Part shown: positions 8,241 through 16,288 of the stretch, one piece after another
How the letters are laid out: each line of letters opens with the position of its first letter
Numbering within the stretch: position 1 is the first letter of the stretch
Assembly: GCA_035687045.1 (NCBI GenBank)
Contig: DASRYU010000040.1
Coordinates: 1 to 34,532, forward strand
Reading direction: 5' to 3'
Length of the DNA: 34,532 nucleotides
Origin: JAJPHT01 sp035687045
Lineage (GTDB): Archaea; Thermoplasmatota; SW-10-69-26; JACQPN01; JAJPHT01
The notes under the pieces: generated by a model
What the model was told of the DNA's origin: nothing
What the model saw: only the letters and a program-made list of their open reading frames with translations
Databases searched by the model: none
Program-made: the position numbers and the translations under genes

Positions 8241-9722
8241 ATGCTTCGCCTCGGCGCGCTCCTTCTGGCCGTCTCCACCCTCGCGGCCGGCTGCATCACC
8301 GTCCCTTCCGCGACGCCCGCCGGCACGACGCTGCCGGCCGGCGCGTCGCTCGCGAGCGTGGAGGCCATCGTCCACACCGCCGGTGAGGTCACCGCGCGCA
8401 TCGCGCCGGACGTCTCCGCCGTCGCGCGCTTCATCGGCCATGACGCCGCGGAGCCCACCATCGCCATCACCTCGGACGGCACGATGTTCTACGCCGCCAT
8501 CACGTTCGAGAACGACATCGCCGGCCAGGCGTTCCCCCTTCCGCGCACGGACATCCTCCGGTCGAAGGACGGCGGCCTCACGTGGGAGGACGTGACGCCC
8601 TACTTCCCCGGCGGCCTCGTCCGCATGCACCCCGAGACCGGCGACCCGATGGTGTACGTCGACCCCGCGACGGACCGCGTCTTCGACATCGACCAGCGCC
8701 TCGGCGTCACGTGCTACACCGTGAGCTTCAGCGACGACGGCGGCGAGTCGTGGCTGGGCTCCTTCCCCGCCTGCGACGCGCCCCCGGCGGACCACCAGAC
8801 GATCGTCGCGGCGGCGCCCCGCGGTCTCCCCGCGAGCCCGCTCTACCCGAACTTCGTCTTTGTCTGCTGGAACCAGATCTACGCCACGGCCTGCGTGCGC
8901 AGCGTCGACGGCGGCATGACCTACCAGCGCACGCCGCCCCCCTTCGCGGGGATCGTGCCGGGCGAGCAGTGCATCGTCGGCCCGATCGCGAGCGCGCTCG
9001 TGGGCCACCTCAAGGCGTCGCCCGACGGCGTCGTCTACCTCCCGCGCGAGCACTGCGGCCAGCCCGTCGTCGCCGTCACCGCCAACAGCGGTCTGAGCTG
9101 GGAGGTCGTGCGCGTGAGCGAGCGCACCGCCATCGGCATGGACCCCGCCGTCGCCGTGGACGCGGAGGGCAACGCCTACTACGTCTTCCAGGACGGCGAG
9201 ACGAGCCGCCTCTTCCTCGCGACCTCGACCGACCAGGGGCGCACGTGGAGCGAAGCCATCGACGTGAGCCCGCCTGGCATCACGGCGACGCATCTTCCCG
9301 CCATCGTCGCGGGCGACGCCGGCCGCGTCGCCATCGCGTGGCTGGGCACGGACGACCCCGACGGCTACGAGCGCGACGTCGACGCCGACGAGGCGGACGC
9401 GCTCTGGCACGGCTACATCAGCGTCCTCACCGACGCGCTCGCGCCCTCGCCCACGATCACGACGGTGCGCGTGAACCCGGCGGACGACCCGCTCGTGCGC
9501 GGCCACTGCGGCCCCGGCCGCTGCCCCGGCAACTACGACTTCATCGACATCGAGATCGATGCGGCCGGCCGCCCGTGGGCCGCGTTCGTCGACGCGTGCA
9601 CGGAGGCCTGCGCGACCGGCGCGGACCGCGAGAACAACGCGCTCGAAGGCTTCGTCGCGACGCTGCGCACGGGCCCCGGCCTGCGCCTCGCGAACGCGAC
9701 GCTCCCCGCCCTCCAGGGCTAA
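8241..9722 (+). CDS. BNR/Asp-box repeat lipoprotein (sialidase-like beta-propeller)
   Basis: A 493-residue lipoprotein: MLRLGALLLAVSTLAAGC has a lipobox with acceptor Cys18. The mature part carries at least five Asp-box (BNR) motifs of the form S-x-D-x-G-x-T-W: SKDGGLTW, SDDGGESW, SVDGGMTY, NSGLSW (partial) and STDQGRTW. These sit at the turns of beta-propeller blades, as in sialidases, photosystem assembly factor YCF48 and many exo-glycosidases. The arginine triad of a true sialidase cannot be confirmed by eye, so enzymatic activity is uncertain. Several cysteines, including a GHCGPGRCPG cluster near the C-terminus, could form disulfides. It is 10 bp downstream of lipA. A binding rather than a catalytic role is equally possible. 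Confidence 0.82.
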   Translation: MLRLGALLLAVSTLAAGCITVPSATPAGTTLPAGASLASVEAIVHTAGEVTARIAPDVSAVARFIGHDAAEPTIAITSDGTMFYAAITFENDIAGQAFPLPRTDILRSKDGGLTWEDVTPYFPGGLVRMHPETGDPMVYVDPATDRVFDIDQRLGVTCYTVSFSDDGGESWLGSFPACDAPPADHQTIVAAAPRGLPASPLYPNFVFVCWNQIYATACVRSVDGGMTYQRTPPPFAGIVPGEQCIVGPIASALVGHLKASPDGVVYLPREHCGQPVVAVTANSGLSWEVVRVSERTAIGMDPAVAVDAEGNAYYVFQDGETSRLFLATSTDQGRTWSEAIDVSPPGITATHLPAIVAGDAGRVAIAWLGTDDPDGYERDVDADEADALWHGYISVLTDALAPSPTITTVRVNPADDPLVRGHCGPGRCPGNYDFIDIEIDAAGRPWAAFVDACTEACATGADRENNALEGFVATLRTGPGLRLANATLPALQG

Positions 9723-9753
9723 GGCTAAGGCGGGGCGCGGGCTAGGCCGGCCC

Positions 9754-10782
9754 GTGCCCCTCGCCTTCGCGTCGGACAACAACGCGCCCGTCCATCCGAA
9801 GGTCCTGGACGCCATCGCGCGCGCGAACGTCGGGCACGCGCCCGCCTACGGCGCGGACGAGCACACCGCGCGCGTGACGGAGCGCTTCCGCGCGCTCTTC
9901 GGGCGGCCGGACCTCGGCGTCCTCCTCGTCTTCAACGGGACCGGCGCGAACGTGCTCGGGCTCGCCGCGATGGCGCGGCCGCACGATGCGATCCTCTGCG
10001 CGGACGGCGCGCACATCTACGCCGACGAGGCGAACGCGCCGGAGCGCTTCCTCGGCGCGAAGCTCGTGCCCGTCGCGACGCAGGAGGGGAAGCTCACGCC
10101 CGCGCTCCTCGAGCCGCACGTGAAGGGCGTCGGCTCGTTCCACCACGCGCAGCCGCGCGTCGTGAGCATCACGCAGGCGAGCGAGCTTGGCACGGTGTAC
10201 ACGCGCGCGGAGCTCGCGGCGCTGCGCGCGTTCTGCGACCGCCACGAGATGCTTCTCCACATGGACGGGGCGCGCCTCGCGAATGCGGTGGTGGCGTTGG
10301 GCTCGCTCGCGGACGCGACGCACGGCGTGGACGTGCTGAGCTTCGGAGGCACGAAGAACGGCGCGCTGGCCGCCGAGGCGGTGCTCGTGTTCCGCCCGGA
10401 GCTCGCGCGCGACCTGTTGTGGACGCGCAAGCAGGTGACGCAGCTCGCGAGCAAGATGCGCTACATCGCCGCGCAGCTCGAGGCGCTCCTCGAGGGGGAC
10501 CTCTGGCTCGAGAACGCGCGGCAGGCGAACCGCGCGGCGGCGCTCCTGGCGAACGAGGCGAGCGCCGTGCCGGGCGTCCGCATCGCCTACCCGACGCAGG
10601 CGAACGAGGTGTTCGCGCGGCTTCCGCGCGAGGCCATCGCGCGCCTGCGCGCCGAGGGGCGCTTCGAGGTGTGGGACGAGCGCGAGGACCTCGTGCGCTT
10701 CGTGTGCTCCTGGGACACGACGGAGAACGACGTGCGCGCGTGGGCCGCGGCCATCCGCCGCGCCGTCGGCGAGCGCGCCTAG
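9754..10782 (+). CDS. ltaE: L-threonine aldolase (beta-eliminating lyase family)
   Basis: A 342-residue PLP enzyme of fold type I. SFGGTKNG (residues 197-203) holds the Schiff-base lysine K201, and HMDGARLANA (169-178) holds the PLP-pyridine aspartate D171. The N-terminal SDNNAPVHP and AYGADEHT segments are also typical of low-specificity threonine aldolases, which split threonine or allo-threonine to glycine and acetaldehyde. GTG 9754 is chosen because it gives the usual N-terminus; upstream codons belong to the preceding gene's shadow. Its TAG overlaps the TAG of the convergent repeat-protein gene within one CTAG. Related enzymes act on other beta-hydroxy amino acids, so the substrate is a family-level call. 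Confidence 0.88.
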   Translation: MPLAFASDNNAPVHPKVLDAIARANVGHAPAYGADEHTARVTERFRALFGRPDLGVLLVFNGTGANVLGLAAMARPHDAILCADGAHIYADEANAPERFLGAKLVPVATQEGKLTPALLEPHVKGVGSFHHAQPRVVSITQASELGTVYTRAELAALRAFCDRHEMLLHMDGARLANAVVALGSLADATHGVDVLSFGGTKNGALAAEAVLVFRPELARDLLWTRKQVTQLASKMRYIAAQLEALLEGDLWLENARQANRAAALLANEASAVPGVRIAYPTQANEVFARLPREAIARLRAEGRFEVWDEREDLVRFVCSWDTTENDVRAWAAAIRRAVGERA

Positions 10783-12341
10783 GGCAGGAGGTCGCGCACG
10801 CGCAGCGCGATGCAGCCGGCGGTCGTGAGCGAGGGGCCGCACGCGCGCCCCTCGACCGAGTTCGCCGCGTCTCCCGTCCCGCTCGCGGCGACGCACCCCG
10901 TGGCGCTGCCGAGCGCGACGCCTCCCCACGTCACCGCGCCGCACGACGCGCGGGCTCCCGCGTTCGACGCGTCGCCCGTGCCGCTCAGCGCGACGCAGCC
11001 GGCGCTCGCGCCCGAGGCGGGCGCCACGGGGGGAACGTAGGGAAGGGTGACGCCCCCCTCCGCCCACGTGGAGCCGCACGCGTGGTCGCCGCCCGTGTTC
11101 GCGGAGCTGCCGCTCCCGCTCGCCGCGAGGCACCCGACGTGGAGGCCGACGGCGCCCGCGTTCGCGGTGGCGTGCCCGCACGAGCGCGTCGTCGCCCGGT
11201 TCGACGCGTTCCCCGTGCCGCTCGCCGCGACGCAACCCGCTCCGAAGCCTGCCGCGATCGCGCCTCCGCCCGTGCCGCACGTGAACGTGCCGCCTTCGTT
11301 CGAGGCGTCCCCCGTGCCGCTCGCCGCGATGCAGCCGACGGTCGCGCCGGCCCCGCCGAGCGCATAGAACGCGAAGCCGCACCCTTCCGCGCCCGTGTGG
11401 ACGTTCGACGCGCGCCCCGTGCCGCTCGCGGCGAGGCATCCAACCCCGGCGCCCGTCCCGCCGAGCGCATAGAAGCCGGAGCCGCACCCTTCCCCCGCGA
11501 CGTTCGAGGCGTTGCCCGTCCCGCTCGCGGCGACGCACCCGACGCTCGCGCCCGCGCCGATCGCGCCGCCGCCCACGCTGCACCCGGCGGTCGCCTCGTT
11601 GCCGGCGTCGCCGGTGCCGCTCGCGGCGAGGCAGCCCGCGCCGAGCGAGGCCGCGCCGACGACGCCGGCCGCGGACCCGCACGAGAGGTAGCCGGCGGTG
11701 TTCGACGCGTTCCCCGTGCCGCTCGCGGCGACGCATCCGACCGCGAGAGGGAGGCCGCCGGGGATGAGGTAGCCGAGCCCGCCCGAAGACCCGCAGGAGG
11801 AGCCGCCCGCCGCGTTCGAGGCGTTCCCCGTGCCGCTCGCCGCGATGCACCCCGCGCTCGCGCCGACAAGCCCCAGGACGACGGTGGTGGACCCGCAGGA
11901 GTAGGGCCCGGCCTCGTTGTGCGCATGGCCCGTCCCGCTCACGGCGACGCAGCCGGCGGAGAGTCCGCGCACGGGCCAGCCGGTGCGGGCCGCGCCGCAC
12001 GAGTCGGTGCCGGCGCTGTTCGACGCATCGCCCGTTCCGCTCACGGCGACGCAGCCTACGCCGACGTAGTGCCCGCACGAGGCGGCGCCGCCCTGGTTCT
12101 GCGCGTTCCCCGTGCCGCTCGCCGAGACGCACGAGACCGCGAGCGTGCACCCGTCGGACGACGAGGCGTTCCCGAACGCGCTCACGGCGAGGACGCTCGC
12201 GCACGCCTCGTCCTCCACGCCCACCGCCACGACGCCGCACGACGACGAGGAGGCTTTGGCGCTGCCGTCCGCGGCCGCGGGGGGCGCGGCGAGAAGGAGC
12301 AGGCTGAGGGCGGCGGCGAGAAGGGTGGGCGCGCGGTGCAA
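10779..12341 (-). CDS. Secreted Cys-rich tandem-repeat protein (SGTG repeats)
   Basis: A protein of about 520 residues with a signal peptide (HRAPTLLAAALSLLLLAAPPAAADG) and then almost nothing but repeats. At least twelve units start with GC[VIL]A[AVL]SGTG[ND]A[SH]N, followed after a short linker by a second cysteine, mostly as SCG, and a Gly/Ala-rich variable stretch; units are about 26-45 residues. Two degenerate units precede them and a partial one (GCIAL) ends the protein. Nearly every unit has exactly two cysteines, suggesting one disulfide per turn of a beta-solenoid. The start is TTG 12341, preceded at 9 nt by GGGAGG; an upstream ATG (12401) would give an unlikely N-terminus and overlaps the TATA-like CGATATGG. 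I do not recognise the family. Confidence 0.8.
   Translation of the reverse strand: MHRAPTLLAAALSLLLLAAPPAAADGSAKASSSSCGVVAVGVEDEACASVLAVSAFGNASSSDGCTLAVSCVSASGTGNAQNQGGAASCGHYVGVGCVAVSGTGDASNSAGTDSCGAARTGWPVRGLSAGCVAVSGTGHAHNEAGPYSCGSTTVVLGLVGASAGCIAASGTGNASNAAGGSSCGSSGGLGYLIPGGLPLAVGCVAASGTGNASNTAGYLSCGSAAGVVGAASLGAGCLAASGTGDAGNEATAGCSVGGGAIGAGASVGCVAASGTGNASNVAGEGCGSGFYALGGTGAGVGCLAASGTGRASNVHTGAEGCGFAFYALGGAGATVGCIAASGTGDASNEGGTFTCGTGGGAIAAGFGAGCVAASGTGNASNRATTRSCGHATANAGAVGLHVGCLAASGSGSSANTGGDHACGSTWAEGGVTLPYVPPVAPASGASAGCVALSGTGDASNAGARASCGAVTWGGVALGSATGCVAASGTGDAANSVEGRACGPSLTTAGCIALRVRDLLP
10850..12140 (-). repeat. In-frame tandem coding repeats of the SGTG protein
   Basis: On the plus strand the core CCCGTGCCGCTCGCGGCGAC and variants recur about every 80-135 bp from 10870 to 12120, always in the same reading frame of the minus-strand gene. 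The cores are highly conserved in DNA while the linkers differ in length and sequence. This is the pattern of repeat duplication followed by divergence of the linkers. Confidence 0.8.
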
Positions 12342-12397
12342 GCGATCCTGCCTCCCGGGCGCGGGAGCGCCCAGCGGAGCCGCACCCCCGTCGGGGC

Positions 12398-12405
12398 CCA
12401 TATCG
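12398..12405 (-). promoter_or_regulatory. TATA-like box of the SGTG-repeat gene
   Basis: CGATATGG, read on the minus strand, is the only AT-rich patch in the 105 bp between the protease stop and the repeat gene. It predicts a transcription start near 12375 and a leader containing GGGAGG about 9 nt ahead of TTG 12341. Confidence 0.45.
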
Positions 12406-12446
12406 TTTCGCAGGCCGGCGGCTGCGCTTCCCTGCCCCCGGCGCGA

Positions 12447-14303
12447 TCACCCGACGCGCACGGCGAAGCGCAGCTGGTCGCCCGCGGCCGGCGCCGATGC
12501 GCTCCAGGCGTCGACGAGCGCGTCGAGCGTCGCGCCGCGCGCCGCGCCACCTTTGGGCGCCGTCACCTGAAGATGGATCGTGCGCGTCTCGCCCGCCGCA
12601 AGCTCCAGGCTCGCGGCGTCGAGCGCGACCTTCCACCCGCGCCCGCCTGCGCTCGCCGCGAGGGCGATCGTGTCGGGCGCGCTGCCGGTGTTCTGGACGG
12701 CCATCGCGAAGCGGACGGAGCCGCCCGGCGGCACCGTCGCCGACGTCGTGGGCGCGGAGAGCGCGACGCCGCGGGAGGCCGTGGGGGGCGAGGCGACGGT
12801 CACCGTGAGCGACCGTTCGTTGTTCGACTCGTCCGATTCCGCGACCTGCTGCGACGCGTCGGCCTGCGCGAGGACGATGCTGCTGCCGGAGGCGGACGGC
12901 GTCCACGAGAGCCGGACGTCGACCGTCGCGCCCGCCGCGAGCCCCTGGAAGGTAGCCGTTCCCGCGACGGAGCCGTCGACGACGAAACGCACGGAGAAGC
13001 CTCCTGCCGGGCCCGCGCCCGCGTTCGCGACGCGCGCGGTGACCGTCGCGCCCTCGCCGGCGACGGGGGACGCGGGAGAGACCGAGAGCGAGGCCACCTG
13101 CAGGTCCGGCAGCGCGGGTGCGGGCTCCGGCGCGGGCGCGCTCCCGCCCACGGCGAGCGTCATCGCGCGGTCGACCCGCAGCAGGCCGCGGCCGTAGCTC
13201 GCGTCCGCGCCGGAGGCGCCGAGGTCCTCCGCGCTGCGCTCCAGGAGGTCGCGGATGCCGGCCCCGCCCATGGACGGCGCGGCGGCCTTGAGCAGCGCGA
13301 CGGCGCCCGCGACGTGCGGCGTGCTCATCGAGGTCCCGCTCATGCGCACGTAGTCCGCGTCGCCGCGGTAGTAGGTCGAGTCGATGGCGCTCCCGGGCGC
13401 GACGAGGTCGAGCTCGCTTCCGCGGTTCGAGAAGCTGCAGAGCTCCTTCGTCGGAAGCACGCAGCCGACGGCGATGGCCTCGGGGTAGCGCGCGGGGTAG
13501 AGGACGCCGTTCTCGGCGCCGCTGTTGCCCGACGCGGCGACGACGACGGCGCCCTGCGCGACCGCGTAGCGCACCGCGTCGTGGAGGGCGGTCGAGCCCG
13601 TGGAGCCGCCCAGCGACAGCGAGATCGCGCTCGCGCCCTGGTCGGCGCACCAGCGGATGCCGCGCGCGACGTTGCTCCAGGTGCCATACCCGGTCGCGTC
13701 GAGGACCTTCGCGTGGAGGATGGTCGCCGTCGCGACGCCCGCGATGCCCTTGCCGTTGCCGATGGCGGCGGCCGCGATGCCCGTGACGTGCGTGCCGTGC
13801 CCGCGGTCGTCCCACGCGTCGGCGTCGCCGTTCACGAAGTCGTAGCCTCCGCCCCAGCGCGGCGCGATGTCCTCGTGCGTGTAGCGCGCGCCGCTGTCGG
13901 CGAGGCACACCTTCACGCTCGTGGCGCCGCGCGTGGTGTCCCATGCCGCGGGCGCGCCGATGAGCGGCAAAGCGTGCTGCGACGCGAAGCGCGGGTCGTT
14001 GGGCGTGTACGCCTCGAGCGCCAGGGCGGGATCGGCCTCGACGTAGCGCACGCCGGCGCTCCGCTGCGCCTGCGCCTCGAACCCGCGCCCCTCCGCGCGG
14101 ACGACGGCGAAGCCGAGCGCACGCTCGGAGACGACGACGTGCCCGCCGGCGAAGCGCTCGCCCGCGGCGGGGGGTGCGCGGCCGCTGTCGAAGCCGACAA
14201 CGAACTGCGTGGGCTCCTCCTCGGCGACCGGCCTGTCGGCGGCGCCGAGGGGCGCGAGAAGGGCGAGGGCGAAAGCTGCGGCTACGAAGGTGGTTCGCTG
14301 CAT
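12447..14303 (-). CDS. Secreted subtilisin-like serine protease (S8)
   Basis: A 618-residue exported protease. Residues 1-22 are the signal peptide, about 30-95 an I9-like propeptide, and about 105-380 the S8 catalytic domain with all key residues: D136 (LADSGARYTHED), H172 (RGHGTHVTG), oxyanion N260 (ASGNSG) and S325 (MSGTSMSTPHVAG). A Pro/Ala linker (388-398) leads to a CARDB-like domain beginning LPDLQVASLSVSP and then a C-terminal NPCBM-like beta domain. No membrane anchor follows, so it is probably secreted or wall-associated. ATG 14303 is preceded by GGAGG at 9 nt. Domain order matches secreted proteases of archaeal heterotrophs. It probably degrades extracellular protein or processes surface proteins coded nearby. 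Confidence 0.93.
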   Translation of the reverse strand: MQRTTFVAAAFALALLAPLGAADRPVAEEEPTQFVVGFDSGRAPPAAGERFAGGHVVVSERALGFAVVRAEGRGFEAQAQRSAGVRYVEADPALALEAYTPNDPRFASQHALPLIGAPAAWDTTRGATSVKVCLADSGARYTHEDIAPRWGGGYDFVNGDADAWDDRGHGTHVTGIAAAAIGNGKGIAGVATATILHAKVLDATGYGTWSNVARGIRWCADQGASAISLSLGGSTGSTALHDAVRYAVAQGAVVVAASGNSGAENGVLYPARYPEAIAVGCVLPTKELCSFSNRGSELDLVAPGSAIDSTYYRGDADYVRMSGTSMSTPHVAGAVALLKAAAPSMGGAGIRDLLERSAEDLGASGADASYGRGLLRVDRAMTLAVGGSAPAPEPAPALPDLQVASLSVSPASPVAGEGATVTARVANAGAGPAGGFSVRFVVDGSVAGTATFQGLAAGATVDVRLSWTPSASGSSIVLAQADASQQVAESDESNNERSLTVTVASPPTASRGVALSAPTTSATVPPGGSVRFAMAVQNTGSAPDTIALAASAGGRGWKVALDAASLELAAGETRTIHLQVTAPKGGAARGATLDALVDAWSASAPAAGDQLRFAVRVG

Positions 14304-14350
14304 GTGCTGGGTCCTCCAACGCCCCGCTCGGGGGCTGCAGCCGAAGTCCG

Positions 14351-14371
14351 CGCGCGCTGAGCCAGCGCGCG
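14351..14371 (-). promoter_or_regulatory. Stable hairpin in the protease leader
   Basis: CGCGCGCTG (14351-14359) and CAGCGCGCG (14363-14371) are perfect 9-bp arms around a 3-nt loop. They lie between the protease TATA-like box (14409-14415) and its GGAGG, so the structure would be in the 5' leader of the mRNA. Confidence 0.5.
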
Positions 14372-14408
14372 GCCATGCGGCCGTTGACGCCAGCGCTTCG
14401 CGCGCATC

Positions 14409-14415
14409 GTATAAG
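14409..14415 (-). promoter_or_regulatory. TATA-like box of the S8 protease gene
   Basis: TTATACG on the minus strand (the window shows CGTATAA) predicts a start near 14385 and a leader of about 80 nt. It is the only such element in the 206 bp upstream of the protease. Confidence 0.5.
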
Positions 14416-14463
14416 CCAGGTCGGTCGGTGGAGGAGTGTCAAGAAGAAGGTAGGGGGGTGCCC

Positions 14464-14477
14464 GCGGCGCTCGCCGC
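14464..14477 (-). terminator. Putative terminator of the DUF11 gene
   Basis: Hairpin GCGGC-GCTC-GCCGC starts about 33 nt past the stop codon at 14510 and is followed on the minus strand by a pyrimidine-rich tract (about 14438-14455). Confidence 0.4.
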
Positions 14478-14509
14478 AGGCTGAAGCGGGCTCCTCAGAA
14501 GGCCGCGCC

Positions 14510-16051
14510 TCAGGCGCATCCTCCGGTGGTGAGGCCGTTGTTGTACGCGTCCAGCTCAGCGGCCAGCGCGACGTACTCCTGCCCGAGGGCGGTGTTCGTC
14601 CGGACGCCCGACTGGTAGATGCTGATCGCGTAGGCGATCTCGTCGTCCATCGTGTCCGGCGCGTCGTTCTCGACGTTCACCATCGCTGCGATGAGCTGGA
14701 ACAGCAGGATCGCGCTCGCGTCGCCCTTCTTGGGCGTCTTGAGGTCGCTCTGCGTGTAGGTGACGCCGTTGATGGTCACGCCGCCGTCAGGCCAGTCGTG
14801 GTTCTTCCAGTAGCCGGGGCTCCTGGGGCAGACGCACGAGACCGTGACGCTCGCGTCGTCCTCGTCGTTCGTCTCGTCGACGTCGAGGTCGGCCGAGGCG
14901 AAGGCGATGTTGAGGATCGTGCCGCAGTCCGCGTCGGAGGTGCTCGCGGTCAGCGTGATCGTGCGCGTCTCTCCCGCCTGCAGGTCGCCGAAGTCGCAGG
15001 TCAGGAGCGCGCCGGTGATGGCGCATTCCGTTCCGTTGGCGCCGCCGACGGTCCAGCCGCCCGAGACGGCCTGGAGCGTGTCGGTGAGGACGACGTTCTC
15101 GGCCGCGTCGGGCCCGTTGCTCGTGACGACGAGGGTGAACACCGCGTCATCGCCCATGCCGATGGACGTGTCGCTCGCCGTCTTCTCGATGGAGACGTCG
15201 GCGCAGACGACGTAGACGTCCGCGTCGTCGCCGTTGTTCGAGGCCTCGGAGTCGTCCGTCGCGGTGACGGTGGCGTAGTTCGTGTGCGCGCCGCAGTCGC
15301 CCGGATCGTCCGCTGTGGCGGTCAGGGTGACCACGCGCTCGTCGCCGACGGCGAGGTCATCGAAGCTGCACGTGAGCTCACCCGCGTCGATGGCGCAGGA
15401 GGTCCCGTTGGCGCCACCGACCGTCCAGCCGCCCGAGATGGCGGGGAGCGTGTCGTTGAGCACGACGCCCGTCGCCAGCTCGGAGCCGACGTTGGTGACC
15501 TTCAGGGTGAACACGATGTCGTCGCCGAAGTCGACGCGGTCGTCCGCGACGGTCTTCTCGACCATCACGTCGGGCGTGCCAAGCTCGGTGCCGCCGCCCT
15601 CGATGTAACAGAACGAGATGTGGCTGATCTCCTTGCCGCCGGCGCGGAGGTCGTCGCCGTGGCGCGTGCCGTCCGTGAAGTTGTAGAGGTAGCCGCCGTT
15701 GCCCGCCTTCACGAAGACGCCGTAGACGTCGTCGCTGGCGTTGCGGAAGTCGAACTGGTACTGTGTGGAGTTGGTGATCCAGACGGTGAAGGTGCCGTTC
15801 GCGTTGGTGTAGTTGCCGTTCGTGGGGGCTCCGTCGATCTTGAACTCGGTCCAGCCGGTGCCAAGCTGGCTACAGGTCTTGTTGCCATCGTACCAGACGC
15901 CGGTGGGGTTCGGCTGGTGCTCCGCGATCGCTGCCGCGAAGAACGGAGTGGTCATGATGAGGGCTGTCGCGACGGCCGCTAGGGCGCGGCCGGCGTGCCG
16001 CCGCGAGCGTGTGCCCGCGGCGGCGTCGGTTCGAGTGGGTGTAGGTGTCAA
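14510..16051 (-). CDS. Secreted surface protein with two DUF11 repeats and a GYWKNH domain
   Basis: About 513 residues. A long signal-like segment (RSRRHAGRALAAVATALIMTT) ends near residue 43. Residues 44-155 form an unrecognised N-terminal domain (GVWYDGNKTC...FKIDG). Two DUF11/TIGR01451-type repeats follow (about 161-282 and 284-407), each with VEKTVAD or IEKTASD, VFTL, GGWTVGGANGT and LTC. Next comes SPGYWKNH (411-418), a signature found in many secreted proteins, then a C-terminal helical domain ending GGCA. No anchor is visible. The start is uncertain: TTG 16051 has AAGGG about 8 nt upstream and gives the best signal peptide, while ATG 16177 would add 42 Arg/Pro-rich residues. Base composition looks less GC-rich than its neighbours. 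Confidence 0.75.
   Translation of the reverse strand: MTPTPTRTDAAAGTRSRRHAGRALAAVATALIMTTPFFAAAIAEHQPNPTGVWYDGNKTCSQLGTGWTEFKIDGAPTNGNYTNANGTFTVWITNSTQYQFDFRNASDDVYGVFVKAGNGGYLYNFTDGTRHGDDLRAGGKEISHISFCYIEGGGTELGTPDVMVEKTVADDRVDFGDDIVFTLKVTNVGSELATGVVLNDTLPAISGGWTVGGANGTSCAIDAGELTCSFDDLAVGDERVVTLTATADDPGDCGAHTNYATVTATDDSEASNNGDDADVYVVCADVSIEKTASDTSIGMGDDAVFTLVVTSNGPDAAENVVLTDTLQAVSGGWTVGGANGTECAITGALLTCDFGDLQAGETRTITLTASTSDADCGTILNIAFASADLDVDETNDEDDASVTVSCVCPRSPGYWKNHDWPDGGVTINGVTYTQSDLKTPKKGDASAILLFQLIAAMVNVENDAPDTMDDEIAYAISIYQSGVRTNTALGQEYVALAAELDAYNNGLTTGGCA
15033..15438 (-). repeat. DNA-level duplication inside the DUF11 gene
   Basis: The segments 15033-15066 and 15405-15438 differ at only about two positions (CCGTTGGCGCC then CCGAC then GTCCAGCCGCCCGAGA) and are 372 bp apart, one DUF11 repeat period. 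This suggests recent internal duplication or gene conversion of the repeats. Confidence 0.65.
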
Positions 16052-16257
16052 TGTGGGTCCCTTCGCTCGGCGGCGCGCCGGGCGCGGCCGGATGGGCTCA
16101 GCACCCGGACGCGCCAAGCGCACAGGTGCGCACCGTGGCGCGCCGCCACCCCCTCTTCGGACCTTCCCGTCCTTCATGCAGCGCTACATGGCGAGCGAGC
16201 AGAACTCGCTCTCGCGGCGGGCGACCCCTGCGCCAAGCCGCCGATGTTCGGGTCCGC

Positions 16258-16267
16258 GTCGATATAG
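16258..16267. promoter_or_regulatory. TATA-like box between the DUF11 gene and the TrmB-type regulator
   Basis: TCGATATAGG is centred about 25 bp before ATG 16289, fitting leaderless transcription of the regulator. On the minus strand it reads CCTATATCGA and may also drive the DUF11 gene, whose leader would then be long. No other TATA-like element is seen in 16052-16288. Confidence 0.55.
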
Positions 16268-16288
16268 GAGAAGCGCGGACGGTCCCCC

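Noticed and set aside
10850..12140. CRISPR-like appearance of regularly spaced conserved DNA cores
   Set aside because: The cores are in frame within one protein, intervals vary, cores carry synonymous changes, and no cas gene is near.
12342..12401. ATG 12401 as the start of the SGTG-repeat protein
   Set aside because: It would add a Gly/Pro-rich piece ahead of the signal peptide and overlaps the only TATA-like element; TTG 12341 has GGGAGG at the right distance.
10419..14360. A very long open frame on the plus strand opposite the repeat protein and subtilisin, and a still longer minus frame over 9742-14442
   Set aside because: Both are products of high GC and few stop codons. Their translations are Arg/Ala/Gly-rich with no domains, while the repeat protein, the subtilisin and the aldolase in other frames have clear motifs.
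16052..16177. ATG 16177 as the start of the DUF11 protein
   Set aside because: It would place more than 60 Arg/Pro-rich residues before the hydrophobic signal segment; TTG 16051 is preferred, though not certain.
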